Assembly (NCBI GenBank): GCA_964057225.1
Contig: OZ059897.1
Location: 14,694,001-14,758,000, forward strand
Source: Auanema rhodensis
Taxonomy: Eukaryota > Nematoda > Chromadorea > Rhabditida > Rhabditidae
Direction of reading: 5' to 3'
Length of the DNA stretch: 64,000 bases
Part shown: piece by piece, positions 18,281 through 31,722 of the stretch
Numbering within the stretch: the first letter of the stretch is position 1
Layout: the number at the start of each line of letters is the position of its first letter
Made by a program: the position numbers and the translations under genes
The notes under the pieces: model-generated
What the model saw: only the letters and a program-made list of their open reading frames with translations
Databases searched by the model: none
What the model was told of the DNA's origin: nothing

Positions 18281-20215
18281 ATGTCGTTTCAACCGGCCTT
18301 CAATGCTCGCCTGATTTCGGAAGTCAAGAAACACCCATGTCTGTATAATCATTCGAAACGTGGAAGCGGAGATACGACCGAACGGATGAAGATTTGGGAT
18401 CAAATTGCCGTCCAGGTCGACCAGAACTGTACAGGTATGACAGTTTTCAAGACTTCAACAATTTCTGACCTAGTTTACACAATAACATATGTTCAGCTCG
18501 ATACTTAAGTTCAAACTATAACTTTTACTTATATATTCTTCATGATACTGCTTTTTACTATCTGAAAATAACTATTATAAAGATTTATATTATGCTAAGC
18601 CGTTCCGTTGTTTCAACGATCAATAAAATATGAATATTTTAGGAGAATTTGCAAAAAAACGGTGGCTTCAACTTCGGGATCGTTATCGAAAAGAGCTGAA
18701 AGTTGCTATCCGACAAAATTTTTCTCAGCCGGTAAGGTGGTGCTACTTCTCTCATCTGAACTGGCTGGATCCCTATCTCAAGGACAATCTGTAAGTACTA
18801 TCATTTTTTCTTCCACTTCTACATACTCTCTAAAATTTGGAAAAGAATTTAATGTTCACTTTCGTCTGCCATTTTGTCGGATTATGCACTTTTTCTGTCC
18901 TATGACAACCTGAAGGTAATCTAATGGTACATGACCGGACGATGACGTTACTTCTGGTTGATAGCCGGCTACCAATCTTACCGTCATCATCAGCGAACAT
19001 GTATTTTCTGATCATCTGTATCGTCTGTGTAGCCAAGAAAGGTCTTAACCTTTGACAATAGCACAACGATTATAGCATTCATGATCTTAGAAATAGTTGA
19101 ATTTTATGTTTAAATATCAAAATATTAAATTGATGGGGGTATCATTTATTTATTCTTCAACTTCTAGAGCGCTAGCTAATGCTTGTGATACGTTGTCCGA
19201 ATGCTTGGATTACTCTAATATGGATCTTTCTTCACTGGCGCAGATTAAGACTGAAATTGATGATGGTAGGTGTTTTTGTTTTATTTGTTTACTAGTGAAT
19301 TTTTTCGTTTTGCAGTATTGGGACTTGAAGACAATGATTCAAATTCGGTTTTGTATGAATCTTCACTTGACAGAGTGCTAGCTGCTACTCACCGACATGA
19401 GAGTCGTTCACCAGCTTGTAAGTTTTTAAAATAAAATAACCTTAATTTTTAAACTAATTTTTTATAGTGGAAAATGATGAATCAGGTCCTCAGTCTGTGG
19501 GTACCTCAGGTGATGAAGATCGTGCAGATATTGCAACAACAACAACTGAAAGTGGAGGTGGAACGGAAGAACGCGATACAAGCTCCGGAAGTATTCGCGA
19601 CAGTGTAACAGATCCATTACTTCAGGTAGGGGGAGGATAGTGTTTTGTTTTAAAAAAAACTTATTGGGGCATAAGTCTTTACTTATTGTATCGTTTAGAT
19701 ATTACAAACAACTCCCTCAGCGTCAGCCTGTTTTTCTATTAAGGACCAGTTTCTAGCTCGCCAAGTTCAGCAACAGCAGATGGCTAAGCATATTTATCAG
19801 GTTTGTTCTTGTTCTTATTAGGTTATTACGATTTGTTTTACTATTCATCCATAAAAAAAATTATATAAACCTTCCCTGAAAGTTATTTTCCAGCAATCAG
19901 CTAAATCAGCCTTGGACTGGATGAACGATGAGGATATGTTGTACGCCAGAATCATTGGATTGCGTCTGAAGCGAATGCATCCTAAACGCCGGAGAAAGGT
20001 ACTCTTTATTTCAGACAAAACAGATCTAATTTAAGCGGTTTCAGCTTCGTACTCAAATATTGTCCCTACTAGAAGATGATGAATTATTTGACGATGATAC
20101 TGGTTCTCCACCTCCTCCAAGTAAATGTCCTAAGTTAGAAGAGGATGTTTTAACAGCTTGTATGGATAAACCATCAAACAATGGCGATTTATCAGTATCT
20201 ACGATAGTCGCTTAA
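18281..20215 (+). CDS. MADF-BESS domain transcriptional regulator
   Basis: Eight exons: 18281-18434, 18643-18790, 19168-19265, 19316-19417, 19468-19625, 19699-19800, 19894-19998, 20045-20215; 345 aa. Residues about 6-100 are a MADF domain, a Myb-like DNA-binding fold: FNARLISEVKKHPCLYNHSK, then MKIWDQIAVQV, WLQLRDRYRKEL and WCYFSHLNWLDPYL. The middle is acidic, Ser/Thr-rich and probably disordered. Residues about 266-302 match a BESS protein-interaction motif (MLYARIIGLRLKRMHPKRRR, then ILSLLEDDE). A TTTTCCAG acceptor 42 nt upstream of the ATG suggests a 5' UTR splice or leader site. AATAAA follows at 20301-20306. MADF-BESS proteins in flies and worms are mostly sequence-specific repressors or coregulators; the target of this one is unknown. 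Confidence 0.9.
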
Positions 20216-20300
20216 AACGTTTGATATATTCATTTCTAGTTAGTTAAATCACCGAACTTTTCATGATATCATTACAAGATCAAACTTTTAAAAAGTTTTG

Positions 20301-20306
20301 AATAAA
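20301..20306 (+). terminator. Polyadenylation signal of the MADF-BESS gene
   Basis: Canonical AATAAA 86 nt downstream of the stop codon, the first one after the gene. Confidence 0.6.
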
Positions 20307-20942
20307 ATGGAAAGATTTTCAAATACTCTGATACCTCCTCTTTCTCTGGTCCATATACCTCTATTATTCAAATTCGGTTCTGTGATCTGAGTATCTCGAA
20401 TGACGAACTTCTTAATAACTTTGCTCAAACACAATACATATTGGATTTTTAACTTTAAATTAAGAAAACTACTTGTCGTTAAGAGTTCTCGCATTTTCTC
20501 GTACAACGGGCTTCATGTATTCCCTTATTGCTTCATGTAGTCTCTTAAGATGTTTATGTGTACCGTGATCTTGACTTGCTTTTGACCGTGCATGTAGTCT
20601 TTTTTTCTCCTCATTTTGATCTACCTCAAGCCAGACAGATTGTGATATTGAGATTATCTATCATTTCTATTTTTGAAGCTTGACAGTTTGTGTTCTGGCC
20701 TGTCTTCGGCACTCTACCAGCTCCTTCGAAATATAATTTTCAGATAGTCTATTTATATAATACACGTAGCCTACTTTGTATAGCTGAAAGCGTAGTTTGT
20801 ATTTTTCATTAGGATTTATAACAGATCAGAGACTATATTAGAAGTATCTGTTTCTTTTCATTCGAAATGTCATGTATGACTGTGGCTTTATATTCATTTA
20901 TAACCCGAGAGCACATCATATACTATTTAAATTTATGTATAA

Positions 20943-20947
20943 ATATA

Positions 20948-20985
<38 letters not shown>
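20943..20985. repeat. (TA)n microsatellite
   Basis: About 40 bp of alternating TA interrupted by one TG. Intergenic; no function inferred. Confidence 0.9.
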
Positions 20986-20987
<2 letters not shown>

Positions 20988-23900
20988 AGCTCATATCGAG
21001 CTTTTAATTCCTGAAAATAACCAAAGTTTCAACATTTTCTTATTTTCTGAGTCTCTCTACCTTCTTTCATATTCTCATAATTTGTATGTATATCACTTGG
21101 CTTATCTCATATCTTTAACAATCTTGCCAAAAACATTGGATATTTAACATAATCATCATTATAGGCCAATAAGCCATGTTTGTTTGTTTGATTGTTTTTT
21201 ACCTGGTTGTCATAGTTTTGCTGCCTCTACAAGCTTGCCAGTAGTACAAACCTCTGTCCTCCTCTCCTACCTACCCATCTCTCGGTTATTCTGGCTGGCG
21301 AACATTCACTTGCCTTTTTCCCACAGGGACACGTGTATCAGTTTTTTTTACATTTTAGATCTTTTTTTTTTTTCATAGAATATTTATTGTTTTTTATGCA
21401 TTTGAATATTAAAAGTATTTCTTCAAAAAAACATTTTTTTTCATATTCGAGAGATGATAAGAACCAAAGAACTTTCATAAGTTTATCATAGAGTATGTTG
21501 ATAAAGAAAAATTTGTGGGTAATATCAGTTGGTCGTTTCCATTTCCGATGCTAGCTATTAATTAAGAAAGCTGAGATTACAAGATTTCTAACTTTCAGTT
21601 TCAAATACAGTGTTTCTATTTTTGTCTCGTCATTTATCCAAAAAATTCGTCAGCTTATTGGCTATAAAAATATTTCATTAAAATGTTGATTATATTATTT
21701 TGAACACATGGTTGTGTTTAGACTAGAATAAGCCGTATGGAGATCACTTGTACCTTGGCTAGGGTTACATCTTAATTCAATTATAAGGTGTGAAGAATGC
21801 AGATAAGAAAGCAATAAATAATAATAACATTATAATATTTTATGAAAGTCCAAAGGTTTTGGACCTTGTAACCAGTCTGAAATGTGTTTATGTGCTTTGC
21901 ACATTTTAAATTCTTTGTTAGTTTTTCATATGAACTTGAAGTTCCGAAAAAAAAATTAAGGAGAAACACGTGCTATATTCAAGGAATATCATGAACCTTG
22001 ATTCACAGAGCTAACTTTGATAAGAGCACGCCGAAACTCATCGCGCGAGGGAGAGCATAAAAAGATTGATAAGAAATTTAAAAAGACAAAAGAGAATAAT
22101 ATAAATAAATTGGTTTTTCGGATTCTCTTAATTTTCTTTGATATCTTGTAGATGCTCCTCTTTTTCCTTTCAGTTAATGACAATTTCTAGCATTTTGATA
22201 TCAACGATAGCAATCATGACTTCTATCTTAGCCATTGACATTTCAATCGATAAGTATTGCTTTTTAAAAGTCACTATAGATTTTCTGAAGTTGACAATAG
22301 TACGCATGTGACTGCATTATCTTTAAAAATCAGAGTCACGTGAATATTCTGGGAAGTGCGTGAAGAACGTGAAGTCCGCGAATATCCCGTACGACCATAA
22401 AACAGGTAAACTAGTCTTCATTTCATTTATCATAAGCACGCCGCGTTGAAGGGTTGTCCAGTCGCAGAGGTCTATGCTTCTAAGGCTTTGATTTTGAGAT
22501 GGTATGTTTACTTTTGAATTTTTGTCTATATGCATTATCTTTGAAAGATAGAGTTTATCTCCTCAAACATAACTATATTCCAAAATATTTCTATAGTTTT
22601 TTTAAAGATTTTTTAGCTGAAATCATATTCGTTACCAAATATATGCTTACTAAGAATCAATAAAATAATTTGATAGATTTCAATCATCACAGTGGAAATC
22701 AACGGTTTCGCACAGGCTTTTTGTAAACTTTCTTATTACAAAACAACCTTGCGGTTTCATTCCATTTAAACTTCGTTGTATCATATAGTTTCAAAGAAAT
22801 CTTTCATAGAAAGCTCAGTTTTCAAAACACGTATTGAAAAAGAAAGTAATAGGACTATTATTATTTTGATTTGTTGTGTATCAGATGTATTACTAATTTG
22901 ATAGACTTTCACCTATGACCCCCCCCCCCTCAATGATCTGAGAAAATAAGTTATGATGAACCTTCGGACTCATAAAATGAATGTGAAAATGTGAAGATTT
23001 TTTGATGGTTTTAGTAGATATTTAATTATCACTAGTCTTATCAGATATATAGATATATGTATAAAAAGAAAAATCTCATATAATATATAGATATATATAT
23101 GGAGCTTCTTTGTTCCCTACCTAGCTTGACTTCATTATCAGTAAAATTAGTGTCTAGGTCAAGAAAATAACTCTGCGTGTTTCAGAACCGAAGCCGCACC
23201 ATTTCACTTACTTTGACGGCTTGTTTCCGACAGAACAATTTTTCAAGTTGGTTGATTTTTTCTATTTTTGTATTTCTTTCGGATTATTTTTTTAAGGTCA
23301 ATAAAAGTATATTTCCGAATAATCAAAGCACTCCTTTTGAGATCTATGAAATTTCAATTATAAAAGAGCGAAAATCTAGCTTTTAATTTCTGAAAACATG
23401 AGAACAGTTATTTCTTGCAAGTTATAAAAATGAAAATTTTTTTGCTTGATAGTAATTCTTGTTTATATGAAATATATTATTTTTGAATTTATAAAATATT
23501 TTAGATAAGATTCTAAAAGGGACTAGAAATCGTAGTTATAGCAGCAGTGTCACTATGCCGCCTTTCTCTTTCTGTCATGCACCAATTGAGAAGACTTTTG
23601 TAGACAAAGGTTTGTTTATGTTTCATTTTTCAACACATTTTATTTATTATCTATCTGTTTATTTATGAACAATCTTATATCTGGGAAATTCTTTGTAACT
23701 AGAATATCTGAATATTTTTCCATTACTTTGAAAATGCTGGGGCTAGCGGAAAATCTTTTGTCCAAGTCCTACCATATAGAAAAGGGTTACATCAAATTTG
23801 AACTATTTCTGTATTCATTAGTAAAATAGTATAAAATGATAAATATTTCAAAAATATGATTAAGTTAAAATCTTTAGTTATGAGTGCCGACCGAACTCAT

Positions 23901-26449
23901 ATATGTTTGCGAAAGACCCTTGCTTTGTAATTGACTGACTTATTTTGGTTTCGTTATATCCTTCCATTTTCTTCTGAATCCATCTACTCTTACAAAAGTC
24001 ATCAAACATATTCAGTTATCTGTATCATATTCTATGGCCCTATTCGTCTTCCTCTCCCAAGATTATAACACTGATTTCCCCAAAAAAGTGACGTGAAAAC
24101 TGAGTTTTATCTTCATAAATATTATTTTTATTTAAACTATGATTCCTTACTACTGCTTATAGCTAGCTCTATGATCCAAATGCTCTCTTTTACTGCTATC
24201 TTATCTATTTTTTGAGAATTATTTCAAGAAATGAAAAAAAGTTTATGATACATTTGACATGAGCGGTTGATTTGTGAATTTATGATGAGTCTTCATAGTG
24301 CATATCCAATATTTCGCAGACATATAGTCCGTAATTCTAACGAAAAGGTCCATTTCTATTGAATTGAGAAAACAAGCAAATAGCATATCATAAACCATAT
24401 GCCATATGATTTTTGATATTCGGCTTTCAATTATCTCCGTCATCGAAAAAAAGCCAATTTTTGTTGACATCATATGTTCTCATTTTCTGAGAAACTCTAG
24501 CTTTTTTAGTTTGCTTTCTCATAAGTGTTTTGTTATGTTATCTCCAACAACTACATATGAATGGTGATATATAAGAAAACAAGAGCTCATTGACAGCGGT
24601 ATCACCATTTTCAATTATTTTGTGTTTTGCCAGATTTCAAATATCATATCCCATATTGACGAGCGATCCAAGTCCTTCAATAATTCAAACAACATTCTTC
24701 ATTAGGACCCGTTTTCGACTACATATTTACTCCAGAAATTTGTTCTAAATCGTATTTTGAATACTTGCATTCTTAGTAAAATGCTTCTCCTCTTCCATTC
24801 GATGGATCACATCATTTGATTTTTCTACTCATCCTTATGCCTAAAATCATCAAACTGCCCATATTTTCATAATTCTTCCTCTGACCCCAACTCTCCTTTA
24901 CAACCGAATTCTCATCTTCTTTGATACTCTAACTTCTTTCTATAATTCCTGTATAACACATTTTAGAAAAAAATAAGGTTGGATAACATTTCGCTTTGCT
25001 CTCCAATGGTCCCTATTCGTTTTTTTTAATATGAAAACTACATGGTTCAAATGACCTTTCTATCCTGTTCCCCTCCCCTTTTCTCTGGTTTCTCTAGCCT
25101 GCTCTCTTTCATCATCTAAGCTTTTTGTCTCTCTCTCTCTCTCATCCCCTCTATCTCTCTTTTTCTCTTCTTTGTGTCCGCAACATACTCTGCAGCTCTC
25201 TCCCACCCGCAGTCAGCCATCCAACCAGCCAACCCGCTTCCCCAGCTAGTCACGATGAGATTTCTTTCGTTAAAGCCTTTTTCTTCTTTTCATATGTCAG
25301 TTTAAGTCTTTCTCTCACGTGACTTAGCTATATTTGGCTTAAACAAAAATTTCGAAATATAAATTTTTCTTTTATTTAATTATATAATCTTATATTTGTT
25401 TTTTAAAGAGCGTCTTTTCTTAACTTATAGTAATCTATGGAAAATGTTTTTAAAAATATTTTCTTTATGTACTGGTTCCTTTTTGATATCGTTCTTTTCA
25501 TAGTTCCAAATCATAACTTATCGAAATATGTTTTTTATTGAATTGATAATGCTTTTTACTTTATAAATCTTGGCATTTTTGCCAACTACAATCGATTATT
25601 CTCGTGATTGCACTCAAACGAATTACTCCAATTGGGCATTTTTCTTTTTTAAATTTCTCAATTTTAGCAGGTTTTCATTCTTAAAAATGATCGAAAAAGA
25701 ATTTTTTTATGTTCAATTTGTTTTCTTTTCATCATCTTATCATAGTTATACCTTAAAGTATCAGTAAATATTTGTTTTTCGAAGCATTTTCTCAACAAAT
25801 CTGTAGGGATTCGTTGAAGTTGGATTGTATATGGACAAAGTTTAATTGTATTTTGAAATAATATATGTTCTGCATGTCTCGATATTAGCCGCTTCTGCTT
25901 AAAAATTCATCTTGTGTATAGCCTAGAACATACATACGAGTGTTATTGATTTGGCCCAGAGCTAACACTGCTTAAGGTATATAGAATTCTATTAGTTTTT
26001 GTTAAGCGGTCAAGGTTCACTCAGAATTTAGTTCCAATTATCTGCAAAAATAAAAAAGAAGAAAAGAAACTTTTCTCTGTCCTTAAGTCTTAAGCAGATC
26101 TGTTGAGAGCAAGGGGAGAGCAGCTGGTTTGTTGCGTCATTTTATGCCGAGCCAATGCTGCGTCCATGTGTACCCAATGTTCTCACGATTTTAATGTAAT
26201 TTCCCCATCTCTTTGTCTACTGTTTATCCCCTATAGACAGGATTATTCATTATAAAACAGATCACTATCTATTGGTCAGTATAAAACTCCCTTAACGATA
26301 TGACGTTTTTTTTACAACAACGTTCGTTATTTGCGCTTTTTGTTAGCGTTTCTCAATTTTTCATCTTTGTGAATTGTTACTCCCTTGCATTGTTTTTATT
26401 TTTTTTTTTACTTAATGATGTTCTGATAATGAATATTCCCATTTTAGCC

Positions 26450-29400
26450 ATGGCGTCCCCGCGTGGGCGCACGCGGGTGTGCTTTGCTGTACATGTGGAA
26501 AATCTTTTATCATACGAGTTTGTTATGGTAGCAGGATCATGCGAAGAACTAGGTAAATGGGATCCCCAGAGCGCCATCGTTTTAACTCAAGATTCTGAAA
26601 ATCCGTAAGTGATTTTAGTAACTAGACTGTTGAATCTTGTTGATTTTGATAAATTTTAGAACTCGTTGGGTTGGCCATGTAATGACAAATGACAGGTCTT
26701 TGAGTTTTCGATATTTCCTTGCATATAAATTGAGTGGTGAAAGTGGCGAGCGTCTCATTATTTGTAAGAAATATATCTGCAGTATTTTCAATAATTTTTG
26801 CTATTAGCTCGCTGGGAATCTTTTCTTCACCCTCGCTCTGTGCTTGTGCCTGCTGAACAAAGAAACGGAGTTTGCCGATCGATGCAAGTAGATCTCTTCG
26901 GCTATTACGGTACATTTCATTAAATATCTCTCAACTTCAATTTTTGATATTCAGCTGGACAACGTTTGCTCTCTGACGGATGGCTACAACATGAGGATGA
27001 GTATCAAATTATGTTACGTCTTCACGGAAAAGCTCTCAAGTTTTTCAAAACCACGGCTAAGGACCGTAAGAATTGCAGAATTCGAATCACACCACTTGAT
27101 GTTAGGAAAAAGCATGTAAGAATTTTTTCTTATCAATGTTTTCAAAGTCATTTTCTATCTCAGGAGTTTGTTAAAGGCATATCTATGTCGCAAAATAATC
27201 AAGAAACCGAAACTTGTGTTGATGAAGAAGACGATGAAGAAGATACTTCGATTGTTTCTTCTCCATACCCCACACATTCTGCTACTGATATAGCTGTGAG
27301 TAGTTGATGCCAATAGAAAAAAAATATTTTTCTTATTAAAATCCTTTTGTAGGTACTATCTGATGTTAGCCCCAGATTCAAGAGACAGCCTTGTACAGGT
27401 GTTGTATTCAACAATAACAAGGATTATTTGGTGTTCAAAACACATTCTGTTGCTGTTGAATACTTGGTAAACTGAATCAGGAATTATATTTTGTTATTTG
27501 GCTATTCCAGGCTTTCTATGTTGAAGTATTTTCTGAAGAGCAAAAAAGAATTGGAGCTTGCTATGCTCTACCATCTTCTTTATCTGACAGTTTTGGTGCC
27601 ACTCAACTTCCATTTATCAATTCTGCTGGTCGTCCAATTGGACAAATATGCTGTTAGTTAATAAAATATGAAATTATTTATTTCAAAAAATTTTCAGTGG
27701 AATACCTTTTTGTTCGAAGTGTTCAAAAACGTGTTCCATATCAGACTATGGAGAAGTCGTTCGCTCGATACTGGAAAAAGCGTACAACTTTAGAGGTTGG
27801 TCATAGAGGAGCCGGAAGTTCTTATACAAAGTAGGATTTTGCCAACATTGAAATCGTTAAAATTTAAATTCTTAGACTAGCAATGGCTAGAGAAAATACA
27901 ATTCATTCACTCAACACGGCAGCGAAAAACGGAGCAGATTTTGTGGAATTTGATGTACAACTTACTAAAGACAAAGTAATTTTAGCTTAAATATTTTAAA
28001 ACTGTTATAATAAGATTTTACTTCATTTAGGATATGATATAACCATATATTTTGTAGATAGCTGTCATTTATCACGATTTCCATGTGTTGGTTTCTGTTG
28101 CTAAGCGAGGCTTGAACTCCATATCAAACATGGATGAAGGTGTAGAATATCATGAAATAGCTGTGAAGGATTTGAAATTGAATCAATTGAAACTTCTCAT
28201 GGTATGTCATTCAGTATATTTCAAAGTAAACACTGATTTCGACTATCAATGAATACAAATTGTTTTTATCATTTGTATGTAATTGAAAAGTCGCAAATCA
28301 ATTTTGGTCATTTGATACCTTATGCTGTTTATTTCCAATGTTTGTAGATCTAATTTTTATATATTTCAGCTTGACCATGTAAGCAAACGTGAAGCTCCGA
28401 ATAAGAACCAAGAGAACAATGAAGAAGAAGAATTGAAGCCATTCCCAACTCTTGTTGAAGCACTCAACAAAGTTGATAAAGATGTTGGTTTCAATGTAGA
28501 AGTCAAATATCCAATGATGCAAACGGTTAGCTTTCTGTTGTTGTTTTTGTTTTCTTGACTCTCTCATGGGATATCTTTTGGGCCACAATTTCGATTTTTC
28601 TCGTTTTACTATACTAGGAGTAGAACTTCTATGCATTTTTCTAATTTTTATATTATTTAGAACGGAGAACACGAATGTGATCATTACTTTGAACGAAACG
28701 AATTCGTTGATATTATTTTGGCTGATATTCTCAATCATGCTAGTGGAAGACGCATTATGTTCAGTAGCTTCGATCCAGATATTTGTTCTTTGTAAGTTTG
28801 CCATCCCTTTTACTAATTTAACTAGCTGATATTTCAGAATTTCAATGAAACAGAATAAATATCCTGTACTATTCTTATGCGTTGGTGAAACCACTAGATA
28901 CACACCGTTTTCCGATCAAAGGACTAGTACAAGTTTGACAGCCGTCAACTTCGCAGCAGGAGCTGATATTTTGGTTTGTCATTTCGTTAGTCGAGAAAAA
29001 CTCATTGTATATCAAATTTAGGGAGTTAACTTCAATTCGGAAGATCTCTTGAAGGATCCATACCCTATTCAAAGAGCAAGTGAATTCGGTTTGGTTAGCT
29101 TTGTATGGGGAGATGATTTGGACAAAAAAGTAAATAATATAATAATTTTAATGTATAATCTATTGTTTCTAGGAAACTCTTAATTATTTCAAACGAGAGT
29201 TAGGTGTAGATGGACTGATCTATGATCGGTAAGCTTAATTCTAAAGGAATATTATTATTATCTTTTTAAGCTTTATATTAAATTTTTAAATTTTCAGTAT
29301 TGGAGAAGAAGAAGGAAGAAGAAATGTTTTTATTGTCGAAAGAGAACAGAAACGAGCATTATTTTTAGCTTCTTCTGGCCAAAGCACTCCAAGGTATCTT

Positions 29401-29595
29401 ATTATTGTATTGAGGCATAAATGAAATTAATTGTTTAGAGCACCTTCTCCTGTAGAGTCAGTAAGCTCTACGTCGTCCAATTTCAGTGAACTGATTTCGC
29501 CCAAACGTGTAGACCAACTACCATCTTTAGACATGGAAATCAATAAGATTAATATTCATAATCAATCTCCACGGGTGGAAATTACACAATCATAA
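26450..29595 (+). CDS. GPCPD1: Glycerophosphocholine phosphodiesterase, GPCPD1 type (CBM20 + GDPD)
   Basis: Seventeen exons: 26450-26604, 26660-26763, 26808-26909, 26955-27115, 27164-27295, 27353-27466, 27511-27652, 27698-27830, 27876-27975, 28058-28201, 28370-28525, 28661-28791, 28838-28973, 29022-29129, 29173-29228, 29298-29393, 29439-29595; 708 aa, close to human GPCPD1 (about 670). Residues 1 to about 140 look like a CBM20 starch-binding domain ([24 protein letters not shown]). The GDPD barrel begins near residue 337 with GHRGAG (catalytic His/Arg), then EFDVQLTKD (metal-binding Glu/Asp) near 372 and VIYHDF near 385. The reaction is hydrolysis of glycerophosphocholine to glycerol-3-phosphate and choline, in the cytosol. 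A TTTTAG acceptor 2 nt before the ATG suggests trans-splicing. C. elegans has similar gpcp genes. Confidence 0.94.
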
Positions 29596-30169
29596 AGATT
29601 CACTGCTTATTTGATTGACAAATATGGTCAGCTTTGCTCAGAAGCTCCATTTTTTTTTCGCTTTTAGATTATTTATTTCTCTTTATATCTCCTGAAATTT
29701 GCATTTTCATTTTCATCAGGGTTGTTTTATAACTTTTTTGTTAGGAATTTTCGTTTTATAATAACTGCTCGAGCTTGGAGGCAGTTTTAGGCCTTTGTTT
29801 TAAGAAAAAATTTCAATGAAATTGTCTCCCTTGTCAAAAATTATTTTTTTGCAGGTGTTCTAATCAGCTGTAATCATTTTTTTACTCTATGAGTGAGTAG
29901 TCTTCCATTCACATATTTTATATGTAATAAGATTGAATTTATTCTTATTTCACTAAACATTTGAATGATACAAGTTTCTATGACGACGAGAATTTAAATA
30001 TAAGATAATTAGATGCTGATTCTACGAATATTATTTTACAAAAGATAATAATGAGGAAAATCTTTCTACTTACTGAAGAAAGTATTAGCCGATTGTGCTA
30101 TTTGATTATGATGGGTTGGATTTGTGAATATGCAATGTATATCACAGTTATCTTGCGCTCATTTCGGGA
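29596..30169. other. Intergenic gap between GPCPD1-type and chemoreceptor genes
   Basis: 574 bp, T-rich; GPCPD1-type 3' UTR followed by the presumed receptor promoter. No splice acceptor sits right at the receptor start, so there is no sign of an operon link here. Confidence 0.5.
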
Positions 30170-31444
30170 ATGATGACCCGCTCTCTTTCTGTCTGGAGTT
30201 GGATTATTTTAGTTATGGCTATTCCCAGCTTTTTTCTTTATATATTTATAATTATTATGTTAATTATACGACATAAAAACAAACAATTCAAATCATGCTA
30301 TTATAATTTAGTAATATCACAGGTATTATTATGTTTTCATTATAGTTAAACATAAATTGTTAAGGGGATAACTGATATTATCTCAACTAATTCACAAATG
30401 TTTTTTGAAGTAGGATTTCAGATCGATTTAGTGAGTTCAATCAATAGTCATTTAATAGTTTATATTTATGATAAATGTAGATAGCTGATTATGTTTGGAA
30501 ACATCGAGCAAGTAAATTAGCTGCTTGGAGTTACCTCCATGTTTTTGTTTTTGTTTTTGCCAGAATGATTGGAATAGTTATGTTTTCAATTCAAAGATAT
30601 CTTTCAATTTCACAAAATAAAAGTTATCTGAATAGAGTAAGTTAAAACGCTTTGACCTACTTATGATAGGTCATTTAGTTGGTAAATTCCATACCAGGAA
30701 TATGTTATTGTCTTTTTCATGGAACCTTGTCTATAGCATTATCTTTTCCTATAATGTATGCTACTACACGATTTGCTTTTAAAGACGAATCTCTGGCTCT
30801 TATTACCAGTCCAGAACAAGACAAGGTATACATGAGTTTTTTCGATTATCAAAACTATGAAAAACTAAGGACATTTGGGGTAATATTTGGTATACAACAT
30901 ACTTTCTCATAGCTTCTTTTGTGATATCTCTAGTATTTTATTTAATGGCTCTACGAACATATCATCGCAATATTTCCAAGTAAGTTCTAAAAATCCTTAT
31001 ACAACAAATTTAAAAATACGGGTAATGCAACTGGAATAGTTTCAATATTTCAGTGGACTACTACAAGAAAAACCACATGTTATTCACAGTGCAATATTAA
31101 TTTTACAACTATCATTAACTCTTATTTATTTTGTAATTACAGTAAGTGCTCCACAAGAAGAGGTAAAATTTCCTTCTTGATGTAGTTCTACAATATTCAC
31201 TTTGCAGAATTTTCCTGAGATCTTTCAAGATCGTTTTAGCATCTGTTCTGGTTTATTATCATATCCAACCCCATGGTATTTAATCTACATTGATCCCAAT
31301 ATACGGTAAAGAGACTACTATGCCTTTTAAACAATATTAATTTGTTGAAGAACTCTGTTCCAACGACCAAGAAAACGCAACCAAAAACTACTACAAGGAT
31401 TAAACTCTCTTCATTCTAACAACAGTATTCCTGCAGTTACTTAA
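30170..31444 (+). CDS. Seven-transmembrane chemoreceptor-like GPCR
   Basis: Exons 30170-30322, 30481-30636, 30679-30825, 30870-30979, 31054-31162, 31208-31305, 31351-31444; 288 aa. An optional 9-nt exon at 30422-30430 (ATCGATTTA) is in frame with good flanking splice signals and would add three residues. The start is the first ATG after an in-frame stop. Hydrophobic segments fit seven helices: residues about 9-33, then around ISQIADYVW, HVFVFVFARMIGIVMFSI, CLFHGTLSIALSF, TTYFLIASFVISLVFYLMAL, ILILQLSLTLIYFVI and LLSYPTPWYLIYI. QRYLSIS occupies the DRY position. The PWYLIYIDPNIR ending of helix 7 resembles the nematode Srg superfamily (srg/srv). Introns 4 and 7 end in AAG. AATAAA lies at 31483-31488. 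Ligand unknown; subfamily assignment is tentative. Confidence 0.75.
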
Positions 31445-31722
31445 TATATGATTTACCTTAAATTGAATGTAATAGAGTGAGCAATAAACATACGGAGCAC
31501 CAAGAAAACGATCGCTCATTCCTCAATTTGTGGCGGGATGATTTTTGACCATTTTCATTTTCGAATTACCGCCCAAATAAACTGAAGAATTATTACTATA
31601 CGGGTAATATGTCGATTAACCTATGCTAATTACTATTATAGTAATATATGTATGTGAATTGATGTAAATATGTTTGTATTGATCAGAGTTTTATATAAAT
31701 AGTTATTTTTCCTTTAGTTTTT

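Larger units (their letters stand above)
20216..26449. other. 6.2 kb AT-rich intergenic region
   Basis: Lies between the MADF-BESS and GPCPD1-type genes, both on plus. Contents seen: the MADF gene 3' UTR, a TA microsatellite (20943-20985), a run of ten or so C at about 22920, and a CT-rich tract at 25125-25165. Longer open frames are Phe/Ser/Leu-rich translations of T-rich DNA without splice context. I see no RNA gene or mobile element. Confidence 0.55.

Noticed and set aside
28298-28903. 201-codon minus-strand open frame
   Set aside because: Antisense to exons 11-13 of the GPCPD1-type gene, whose frame, splice sites and homology are clear.
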